Shown here: positions 16,801 through 24,500 of the stretch, one piece after another
Numbering within the stretch: the stretch's first letter is position 1
Layout: each line of letters opens with the position of its first letter
The notes under the pieces: model-generated
The model's input: only the letters and a program-made list of their open reading frames with translations
Databases searched by the model: none
Told to the model about the DNA's origin: nothing
Translations under genes and position numbers: made by a program
Assembly: GCA_001462245.1 (NCBI GenBank)
Contig: LIUG01000162.1
Coordinates: forward strand, 1-38,676
DNA: 38,676 nt
From: Candidatus Fibrimonas termitidis
GTDB lineage: Bacteria > Fibrobacterota > Fibrobacteria > Fibrobacterales > Fibrobacteraceae
Direction: 5' to 3'

Positions 16801-17814
16801 TCAGTCCTTGAGACAACGAACTGAAAACAACCAACTCTTATTGCTGGTGTCCCTGCCCACGTAGCTGCCGTAGTAGTACATGCCCCGGTACCAAACGTAG
16901 CTGCTATTGTCCTCCGTGGAACTCCACCAGTTGCCGGCGTCGCCGGCATAGTTGAAATTGCCATCAGAGTAGCCGCGGCCGCCCGGCAGGGTCGAAAAAC
17001 CATACTCGTCCGTGCCATTGCCGTTGTTATTCCAGCCTGTCGTTGCCTTCAATTTAGTTCCTGCTGTACTGGTACCGCCAACGTAATTCGTCAATGTTGT
17101 CCATTCCGCATTGCTTGGCAAATGCCAACCAGCGGGGCAAATGCCCTGATGCTTTACATCGCTTCCGTTCCATGAAGAACTATTGTAACTTGTACTTATA
17201 CTCATCGCCGTTGACCAATCATACAAACGACCGTATTGAGCACAGTTGGATGAGTTGTTGTCATAGCAAGCGGAATTGCCCGGGCCGGGGTCGTAATTCA
17301 AATTCTCAGCCATCCAAGTTTGAGTGCCTATGACAATGGTTTTGTATGTCTGACCGCCGTGGGTCACGGAACCATATGGACCGCTATAGCCAACGGAAGA
17401 ACTGGAACTTGATGTTTCAGAAGATGAAGATGGGATAATTTCCGATGAAGATGACGGCAGTATTTGGCGCAGATTTATCTCCTGCACCGGCGTACTCCCC
17501 CGCCCCGTCTCAGGAAAAAACGCATAAGAGGTATCCAAATACCCCTCAGCCGAAACAGTAATGGTCCAATTCCCAGCAATCGCTTTCTCCAGCAACGAAC
17601 CGGAATTCCCATTCCCAAACCCAACATCAATACTCAGCCCCCCGCCGCTATGGGCAAAGCGGGCAGTAAAAACACTCCCATTCCTTCCCCTCACCGAAAG
17701 CAAATAAACACCCATAGCAAGGTTAGGGTGTTCACCGCTGCCACGCAAAACCTGCTTACCGTTCAGCGAATACAAAGCAATATCCGCACTCCTAAACTGC
17801 TGGGACAACTCCAA
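16801..17814 (-). CDS. FISUMP-domain surface protein, downstream part of an interrupted gene
   Basis: A 337-codon frame. Residues 10-50 (ALYSLNGKQVLRG then MGVYLLSVRG) resemble a sorting/adhesion-type beta domain. A Ser-rich linker (PSSSSEIIPSSSSETSSSS) follows. The rest is the Fibrobacter succinogenes major paralogous domain: GGQTYKTIVIGTQTWMAENL, RLYDWSTAM, GICPAGWHLPSNAEW, LPGGRGY, GNWWSSTE and SVRCLKD at the end. FISUMP proteins are thought to be exported surface proteins of unknown function. The TTG at 17814 lacks a Shine-Dalgarno. The frame is the same as that of the signal-peptide ORF ending in TGA at 17827-17829, so the two are almost certainly one gene (16801-18093) with a premature stop. 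Confidence 0.8.
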   Translation of the reverse strand: MELSQQFRSADIALYSLNGKQVLRGSGEHPNLAMGVYLLSVRGRNGSVFTARFAHSGGGLSIDVGFGNGNSGSLLEKAIAGNWTITVSAEGYLDTSYAFFPETGRGSTPVQEINLRQILPSSSSEIIPSSSSETSSSSSSVGYSGPYGSVTHGGQTYKTIVIGTQTWMAENLNYDPGPGNSACYDNNSSNCAQYGRLYDWSTAMSISTSYNSSSWNGSDVKHQGICPAGWHLPSNAEWTTLTNYVGGTSTAGTKLKATTGWNNNGNGTDEYGFSTLPGGRGYSDGNFNYAGDAGNWWSSTEDNSSYVWYRGMYYYGSYVGRDTSNKSWLFSVRCLKD

Positions 17815-17826
17815 TGATATTCTCCC

Positions 17827-17829
17827 TCA
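17827..17829 (-). other. in-frame TGA interrupting the FISUMP gene
   Basis: The codon series AGC TCC TGA GGG AGA keeps one frame open for 88 codons before and about 340 after. TGA is a normal stop for other genes here (aroD, HU, DksA-like), so genome-wide reassignment is excluded. A nonsense mutation or base error from TCA or CGA is the simplest reading. Confidence 0.7.
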
Positions 17830-18093
17830 GGAGCTATGCATCATCACCGCCCCTTGCGTCTTGCCCGGCCTAGCCAAAAGGGGATCCCCCTCAACAATAA
17901 TGTGCAGGGTATCCGTATAACTCGCCCTCACCAACTTTTCAAACTTGTCAACGCCGTCAAGCTGTGCCGTGGCAACGGCGTCAACGTTAACCGTGAACGG
18001 CACAAATGCCGTATCCTTGTCCTCTGCAAATGCGCTTATGACAAAAGTCGAGGCTAGGAAAATGCTTTTAAGCATTATTCTGAACTTGTTCAT
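17827..18093 (-). CDS. signal-peptide N-terminal part of the FISUMP gene
   Basis: An 88-codon frame starting at an ATG preceded by AAGGAG. MNKFRIMLKSIFLASTFVISAFA is a Sec signal peptide with AFA cleavage (quoted here only for its features: basic start, hydrophobic core, Ala-x-Ala end). The mature part reads TAFVPFTVNVDAVATAQLDG and HIIVEGDPLLA, typical of the N-terminal beta domain of Fibrobacter surface proteins. It stops at TGA 17827-17829, and the same frame then continues GRISLELSQQFRSADIALYS into the FISUMP part. As it stands, only a short secreted fragment would be made unless the UGA is read through. Confidence 0.75.
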   Translation of the reverse strand: MNKFRIMLKSIFLASTFVISAFAEDKDTAFVPFTVNVDAVATAQLDGVDKFEKLVRASYTDTLHIIVEGDPLLARPGKTQGAVMMHSS

Positions 18094-18259
18094 AATGAAC
18101 TCCTTGATTTAATTGGGAATTTTGGACTTATGTATGGAAAAAACGGGACAGAATATACATTTAATTTGATGACATTGTTAACTTTTATGTCATAAGCAAC
18201 AGGCATAGCCTGCACCGCAAGCTCCTGTATTTCGGGTATTGTACATCATCATGAGTATA

Positions 18260-18265
18260 AATATA
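18260..18265 (-). promoter_or_regulatory. -10 element (TATATT) for the FISUMP gene
   Basis: The minus strand reads AAAAATCTATATTTATAC, about 165 nt before the ATG at 18093. The implied leader of roughly 160 nt is the longest in the window; no known riboswitch was recognised in it. Confidence 0.4.
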
Positions 18266-18315
18266 GATTTTTTTTGAGAAAAAGTCAAGGAAAAAATATT
18301 TGGGTATAAGGTAAC

Positions 18316-18588
18316 CTACACCGCCAAGCAATCCAAAAATTTCTTTTTCCCTTTTCTCACCCACTTTGCGCTGGGTTTCTTTGCCCTACGCTTGCGGAAG
18401 TCAAAGGTCAGCAGGTAGCCCTCATTCTTGTTTTTGGAGTTCAGATATTCTATAAGCTGCTCGTGGGCCTTTTAGTGCTTCTGCTCGCCTTTCCAAAGTT
18501 TCAATTCAACTATGAACTGCTCACTGCCGTAATCTATAATCAAATCCGTCCTCATTAAATTTGCGCATACAAAGAATGTAGTAAACAC
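18316..18588 (-). pseudogene. relic of AAA-ATPase-like/PD-(D/E)XK nuclease-superfamily protein (C-terminal end)
   Basis: Translating the minus strand gives FVCANLMRTDLIIDYGSEQF, then IVELKLWKGEQKH, a stop (TAA), then KAHEQLIEYLNSKNKNEGYL, LTFDFRKRRAKK and KKKFLDCLAV before TAG at 18316-18318. The D...ELK core and tail match the C-terminal nuclease domain of the large DUF1703/AAA-ATPase-like family (PF08011), common in gut bacteria. The N-terminal ATPase part (several hundred residues) is missing and the domain has an in-frame stop, so this is a decayed remnant. Its 5' end abuts the flagellin stop, which marks a deletion or insertion boundary. Confidence 0.7.
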
Positions 18589-19512
18589 CTACCTAGGCCC
18601 CAACATCTCCAAAACCCTGTTCACACTTGAATTGCTTTGAGCGAGTATTGAAGCGGCGGCCTGTTGCTGGATTTGCGCAGTGAGCAGGGTAGTGGATTCC
18701 CTTGCATAGTCCGCATCCTTGATTTTGCTTATATGATCGTTTACGGTTATGCTTCTTTCCTCTAAATGCTCAATTTGCATATCCATTCTATTTACCAAAG
18801 AACCCATATAAGAACGAACAGTGCCAATAGAGCCTATCGCAGCATCCAAATCATCTATGGCTTTGCTTGCGCCATTCTGATAAGTCAGGCTAAGGGTGTC
18901 TAGGCCAAGATGTTTTGCGGAAAGTTCCGGAATGGAAACCTTAACCTCGTTTACATCGTGGTATTTGCCGGGACTTGCGCTTGGGCCTATATGCAAAATT
19001 CCCGCTCTTACTTCATTCCCGTTCGCATCTCTCTCTCTTATAAACGGATTCCAGTTTTTTAAATCTCTCGACTCGTCGGAAAAAGAATCCCCTTGGTTGC
19101 CGAAAACCTGTTTTTTGTTATATGTTGTGCCGGCTGTGATGCGATCTATTTCCTTTAGAAGACCATTGGCTTCTATGTTCAAAAAATTCCGCTCCGAGCT
19201 TGATAAAGTATCGTTTGCGCTTTGAATGGAGAGTTCTCTAATGCGCTGTAAAATGTTCTGCACTTCGCCGCACGTTCCCTCTGCAATTTGCAAAAAAGCA
19301 AAACCTTCGGATGAATTTTGCTTTGCTTTCCCGCTAGTCCCCAATTCGCTGGCCGCATTTTCTGCCTCGTAATTCCCAAAGGGGCTGTCTTTTGCATTGT
19401 TTATGCGACTTCCCGTGGCAAGCCTTTCGGTTGTGCGAGTTAAAGTCTTATTATGCAAACTCAGTTTGCTTTGGAGTATCATAGACGAAACACTGAACAG
19501 AGTATTTGGCAT
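18589..19512 (-). CDS. flagellin
   Basis: A 307-residue filament protein. The N-terminal D0/D1 region reads LSLHNKTLTRTTERLATGSR, then INNAKDSPFGNYEAENAAS and SSEGFAFLQIAEGTCGEVQN, with RIRELSIQSANDTLSSSER. The C-terminal D1/D0 region reads DDLDAAIGSIGTVRSYMGSL, then ADYARESTTLLTAQIQQQAA and ASILAQSNSSVNRVLEML. The variable middle is short (about 100 residues). Flagellins are exported by the flagellar type III system, so no signal peptide is expected. The ATG follows GAGGTGAG. It is 13 bp downstream of flgL, so the two form an operon. AKD-SPF in place of the usual AKDD-AAG is a small deviation. Confidence 0.93.
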   Translation of the reverse strand: MPNTLFSVSSMILQSKLSLHNKTLTRTTERLATGSRINNAKDSPFGNYEAENAASELGTSGKAKQNSSEGFAFLQIAEGTCGEVQNILQRIRELSIQSANDTLSSSERNFLNIEANGLLKEIDRITAGTTYNKKQVFGNQGDSFSDESRDLKNWNPFIRERDANGNEVRAGILHIGPSASPGKYHDVNEVKVSIPELSAKHLGLDTLSLTYQNGASKAIDDLDAAIGSIGTVRSYMGSLVNRMDMQIEHLEERSITVNDHISKIKDADYARESTTLLTAQIQQQAAASILAQSNSSVNRVLEMLGPR

Positions 19513-19525
19513 AACTCACCTCACT

Positions 19526-20782
19526 TTATAAATAGTCCATCAAATTTCTTTGCATCAAACTTGCCGCCGCCTGCAAACTCGCATTGTAAACCGCATCTGC
19601 CATAGTCCACTGCGTAAGAATTTCCGCTAAATCAACATCTTCTATCCTGGCTCTAGCATCGGTATTGTCAATGTTGAGCTGATCATTGCGGTCGTAAGCC
19701 ATTGAAAGCCGGCTTTGCCTTGCGCCTTCAATAGCCTGCTGTTCCAAATTTCTTTCACGAGCATTGTCCAATCGTTCTATGCTCCGATTGATTTGCGGCT
19801 GGTCATTATACCAAAGTCCCTGCATAAGCGATATTATTTCCTTGAAAGAATCGGTTTGCCCGTCTATTCCGAACAGATCATCCGGGTTGGAATTTATTTT
19901 CATGGTTATGCCGGTTTCTATTTCCCTGTAAATCTCTCCGCTCATATCTATTGAATTGCGGTATATGTAATCAAAATCAATATTTGGTTCGGTGTTCAAC
20001 CGAGCGCCTGTCGCAGGGTCGTAAAAAGCCTCTTTTGCTCTTTCGCTAAGCAGCGTAATAGTGCCGTTCGCATAATCCACTTCGTAATCAGGCTCGGTGC
20101 CTTCGGGGCTATGGCTTTTCTCATACCAACCCGGTATATTAACAGAACCCGGTATAATGCGCTGAACCATGGGATTATTATTAGGCTCCGGTAAATTGGG
20201 GTCCAAGTATGCGCCATCGAAAAGCTGTATTGTAACAGGATTGGTATTTTCAAAAGGCCTTGGGTCATCCGGGAGAACCGCCGGCAGATTTACGGGAACG
20301 GTGGCTGGGGCCATTCTATAGTCCGCAGCGCCGTTTTTAATTTCATATGGAGGCTGATTTGTCCATTTGCCGCTGAATACATAGTCATCTTTATGCTTTG
20401 TTTGCGCAAGGGCAACCATTTGCTCCAAAAGTTCACGAACTTCCATATTTGTAAATAATCTGTCTTGATGTTTTTCAGGGTCATTTGCAGATTGAACCGC
20501 CAGGTCCTGGCTGCGCTGAAAGATATTATTCATGCTTTTATGAGTTGTTTCCAGGATGTTCATGTAAATTTCGCCATCATCCATATTGGTTTTCTGCTGC
20601 CCAAGCGAATTGAGGATATTCCTGTAAGTTAGGGCGTTGGAAAAGCCAACAGGGTTATCTGAGGGGCGGTTTATCTGCCGCTGGCTGGCAATCTGCTCTT
20701 TGAGCTTATTGAGGCTACCCGCGTTGCGTTGCATATAGCGCATCGTGGTATCATACATAGTTGAAAACGTGACTCTAGACAT
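19526..20782 (-). CDS. flgL: flagellar hook-associated protein 3
   Basis: A 418-residue hook-filament junction protein. The N-terminus reads MSRVTFSTMYDTTMRYMQRN, then LNKLKEQIASQRQINRPSDN (the flagellin-like INRPSDNP variant typical of FlgL), with RSQDLAVQSAND and a KDDYVFSG segment. The C-terminus reads ARIEDVDLAEILTQWTMADA and ends with an ASLQAAASLMQRNLMDYL helix. A large central domain of about 180 residues is rich in Pro and acidic residues. It is the first gene of flgL-flagellin. There is no Shine-Dalgarno; a sigma-54-type promoter ends 11 nt before the ATG. Confidence 0.92.
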   Translation of the reverse strand: MSRVTFSTMYDTTMRYMQRNAGSLNKLKEQIASQRQINRPSDNPVGFSNALTYRNILNSLGQQKTNMDDGEIYMNILETTHKSMNNIFQRSQDLAVQSANDPEKHQDRLFTNMEVRELLEQMVALAQTKHKDDYVFSGKWTNQPPYEIKNGAADYRMAPATVPVNLPAVLPDDPRPFENTNPVTIQLFDGAYLDPNLPEPNNNPMVQRIIPGSVNIPGWYEKSHSPEGTEPDYEVDYANGTITLLSERAKEAFYDPATGARLNTEPNIDFDYIYRNSIDMSGEIYREIETGITMKINSNPDDLFGIDGQTDSFKEIISLMQGLWYNDQPQINRSIERLDNARERNLEQQAIEGARQSRLSMAYDRNDQLNIDNTDARARIEDVDLAEILTQWTMADAVYNASLQAAASLMQRNLMDYL

Positions 20783-20793
20783 ACTTATGAGAA

Positions 20794-20809
20794 TGCAAAA
20801 ACCATGCCA
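20794..20809 (-). promoter_or_regulatory. sigma-54 promoter for flgL-flagellin
   Basis: The minus strand reads TGGCATGGTTTTTGCA, matching the -24/-12 consensus TGGCAC...TTGC with exactly 10 nt between the GG and the GC. Taking the C as -12 puts the transcript start at about 20783, next to the ATG at 20782. Confidence 0.7.
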
Positions 20810-20837
20810 TTTGTTTTTTTTGCCGGTTAATCAGCGT

Positions 20838-21569
20838 TTATTTACCGCCTATCAAACCCAGCATTTCCTTCACCGCTCTTTCCATTCCTACCAAGGCGGC
20901 GCGGGCTATTATGCTGTGCCCGATATTTAATTCCTCTATTCCGCTGAGTTCGGCAATACGCCTTATATTGCGGTAATTCAAGCCGTGCCCCGCATTCACT
21001 TTTAAACCGCTCTTGAGCGCAAAGTTGATTTGCTCCTGCAATTTCGAAAGCTCCAGCTCCATTTCGCTTTCATCGCGACGTTCAAAAGCATCCGCATAAT
21101 GCCCGGTGTGAAACTCCACATAATCTGCCCCTGCCTTGCGTGCGGCCTTTACCTGCTCCGCTTTAGGCTCTATGAACAAACTGACCAAAATACCGGAACT
21201 GCGCAAATTTTGAACAGCAGATGTGACCTCTATAATTTTGGCTTCAACATTTAAACCACCCTCGGTTGTAAGCTCGTTTGGACCTTCCGGAACCAAAGTC
21301 ACCATATTGGGAAGCACGGTTTTGGCAAACTGCACCATCTCTGCCGAAGGTGCCATTTCCAAATTCAGGGAACCGCTAACGGTGTGCCGCAACAGATGCA
21401 CATCTCCGTCATTTATATGGCGGCGGTCTTGCCTTAAATGCACCGTTATACCGCTGCAACCCGCAAGTTCCGCCAGCATTGCCGCAGCAACAGGCACCGG
21501 TTCGTGTACCTTTCGCGCTTCCCTAATTGTCGCAATGTGGTCTATGTTTACGCATAAATATTTAGCCAT
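20838..21569 (-). CDS. pdxJ: pyridoxine 5'-phosphate synthase
   Basis: A 243-residue TIM-barrel enzyme that condenses 1-deoxy-xylulose 5-phosphate with 3-amino-2-oxopropyl phosphate to make pyridoxine 5'-phosphate (DXP-dependent vitamin B6 route). Motifs are VNIDHIATIREARKVHEPVP near the N-terminus, GITVHLRQDRRHINDGDV, NLEMAPSAEM, VTLVPEGPNELTTEGGL, ADYVEFHTGHYADAF, VNAGHGLNYRN and ELNIGHSIIARA. The ATG at 21569 (MAKYLCVNID) gives the standard N-terminus and lies 7 nt after a TACATT -10 element; the frame to 21599 would overlap sprA. It is read in the same direction as sprA, from its own promoter. Confidence 0.95.
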   Translation of the reverse strand: MAKYLCVNIDHIATIREARKVHEPVPVAAAMLAELAGCSGITVHLRQDRRHINDGDVHLLRHTVSGSLNLEMAPSAEMVQFAKTVLPNMVTLVPEGPNELTTEGGLNVEAKIIEVTSAVQNLRSSGILVSLFIEPKAEQVKAARKAGADYVEFHTGHYADAFERRDESEMELELSKLQEQINFALKSGLKVNAGHGLNYRNIRRIAELSGIEELNIGHSIIARAALVGMERAVKEMLGLIGGK

Positions 21570-21576
21570 GCCGAGA

Positions 21577-21582
21577 AATGTA
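21577..21582 (-). promoter_or_regulatory. -10 element (TACATT) of pdxJ, leaderless spacing
   Basis: The minus strand reads AATTTCTACATT, then TCTCGGC, then ATG. It occupies the 22-bp gap between the sprA stop and pdxJ. Confidence 0.55.
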
Positions 21583-21591
21583 GAAATTTGG

Positions 21592-24500
21592 CTAATCAAA
21601 CCTCAGCATCACCGCTATCTCAAAAGAAAGAATTTCACGGGTGTGGGTATAACCGTCACTGAGTTGCTCAATCAATCTGCGATATTCTATATAAGCGCCT
21701 GCGCTTGCGACTTTGTTAAATGTATAACCCGCACTCGGACGTACATACCATTCATGGGCGCGATTAGGGATATAGCGGGCAATTTTTTCAAGAGTCGGAG
21801 TGTAGCTGGTTACCAGTCCATCGCGCCCGGGAAACTGCAACTCATAATGCACACCATCCGAGCCTTCCGAACTATAGGGATCAAAACTAGCACCCGATAC
21901 CGGAGCATAATTTTCCTGTATTATTTTTCTATAACTATAACCGCCTGTGAGTTTTAAGTCTATGTCGTTATCCAATTTTACATACCAACGCCAAAACTGA
22001 AAACCTCTTTTGGTTTTAAGAGCATAGGCTATTGAAAGCTCATCGCCAAAGGCATAACCTCTATCCACAGTCAAGTCCATATGCAGCCAGGGAACTTTTA
22101 TGTATTCCTCTTCTTCCCATTCTTCCGTTCCGGGCAATTCCATTTTAGCGCGCCTCCTCCTCTCCTCTATTTTAAACCTTACGCTGTTATCTATGTTTAC
22201 ATTGCTCTGCGTCAACATGGTTGTGCGAATTATCGGGTTAAAATCTATTGATGTTAGCCATTCGTCTTCTGCGGTTTGATACGGGCGAACAGTACGCTGT
22301 TCCTGATAATCAAAACGATGCGAGGTTGAGAAACTGCGAAACAATCCGTTTAAAAAGTCAAAGCGTTTTGCGAAATTCGGTATATTTACCCCGATTCCTA
22401 TTTTCGGCCATGTTATGGTTGTGTCTATGAAAAGAGGATTTTCCCTTGTTTGCCTGAAAGTTTGAGTCCATGTTAATTCGCCCTTAATACCTATATCCCA
22501 CCAAGGCAAGGTCAATGCGGTGCTATTTGTTAAATTGCGCCTAACAGCATGTTCAAAACGGCCCTGATACACCATTGAATCCATTCTTTGGTTCCTGTAC
22601 TCCGCAAAACTTTCATAATCATTCCGCGAATCCAAACCCATATCGCCGGTAACCAAATTCCAAAAACCCCTATTGCGGTACCCGTTGCCCAAACCAAGCC
22701 CAAACAGATAATACTGAAGCGGTTTCACATCCTGTTCCTCATATAATTGCCACAGAGTAAAATCTTCGCCGGTTGTTTGCAAATCAACGCTCCATATACT
22801 GCGAATTTCCCGCCATTTCCATTTTTCAAAAAATTCGCTAACGGCGTTTTTGCCCGCTATGCCCGCAAGCTGCGGCAACCTAAGGCTCGGAGAAAATTCA
22901 AAACGATTATTCTGCTGAATTGTCCAAAAATTTTTTGAGAGCATATCTTCATCATAAAAATCAAAATTATCGGGAATGGACTTATCCTGCGTAAACCCGC
23001 TGTTGAAAGAAAATCTCATAGGCAAAAACGGAATCCATTCGGGTGAAAAATTTATTCTAAAATCTTGCTGGCGGTTGCGTTCATTGCGCAAAATTCCATA
23101 AGTCTTGCCGTATTCCCTTGAACCAATGCTGTCTATCCTGTATGAACGAGCAGTTTGATTTTCAAAAGAATAATCGGTTGAATCGTCATACGGGTTCTCA
23201 ATTTGGTACTCATATGCTGTAACATAAACTTTTCTATCGGAGTGGTCATGGTCGAACATGAAATTTTTGGCAAACAAGCCGCCTTGCCCATCCGGGCTGA
23301 AAAAATCCTCTTTTGTGAAGGCTTGCCTATCGCCGCCGCCGTACATATCGCGATTGATAGATAACATATAGTTAACGCTCAAAAACGGAAGAAGGTTCCA
23401 GCGGACATCTGCCTTGTGCCGCAAATCTGTTGTGAAGTTTTTAATTTTTTCTACCTGTGGTTCCAAAAAGTTCGGGTCTCGCTCCTGATAGATGTTTCTG
23501 CTGTAAGCCAAATCCATCAAAGTTAAATCAAAAGTACTGGGCCATAGCTCAATCGGTAAATCTTTATTTCCGAACAGGTGAACGTTGCTCCGTTCAAAAG
23601 TTCCCAGTTTGTATTCAAAAACCGTGTTGTATTGGTAAGTGCTGTCTGCAATTGTTGAAGCACGCCGCTCGGTTTCGCTATAGGAATAATTTAAAGCCGG
23701 GCGTTCCAAAAATATTTGGCTGAAAACTTCCTGAAGAATATTATCGTCTTTTGTATAACCCTTGCTGAAACCCATTGATAATGTTCTTGTTCGTGAAAAA
23801 CTCTGGTATCCTTTTGATTCCAAAGCCAGCCGCAACGAATCTTCTTCCTCTAAATTATTCATCTCCAAATCAACGGTGGCCATATCTCCGAATAGGTCAA
23901 AAGCGTTATCGTGGCTGAGATTTATATCGTCTCCGGGTTTTAAATATGGGCGAAGCGTGGTGGAACTATAGCTAACTCCAAAGGGTAAGTGCAAACCGTA
24001 GTCATCCTTGAAAAATTTATTTACATTCAAACTTGCGGTTCCGTTTATATCCAGCCTTGTATTAGCTTCGCTGGGTGTTGGCTTGGGGCTTTTCTCATCG
24101 CTTTTGAGAGTTGCAAAATTTCCATCCTGGTAGCGCAATTCGCCGGAAACCGAAAATACATCCGAAAAATCGAGTTGGCCGTGCAGCCTTGTGGCATAGC
24201 CCCACGCATTGTTTATGCCGGCCAGCCGCAAATCGTTTATCCAAAAAATTCCTTCCAAATCTTCTAAAGCCGCATCGTTATCTGCTATAACAACCAAACG
24301 CATCCAGTTAACACTGCTGTTTGAGGGATTTCCGACTATCTTTATTTTTTCTTCCCTGGTGCCTCCCAAATTTCTTTCAATAGGTTTCAAGAACGGAGGG
24401 CTTCTGCCGATTTTTAAATTTGAAAATTCGGCAAGCGGCAATGCAAACTCATTCGCCTTCCAATTTCTTTCATGGCAATCCTGCATTCTTTCTGATGCCT

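Noticed and set aside
17827-17829. UGA reassigned to an amino acid in this organism
   Set aside because: aroD, the HU/IHF gene and the DksA-like gene all end in TGA at the expected length.
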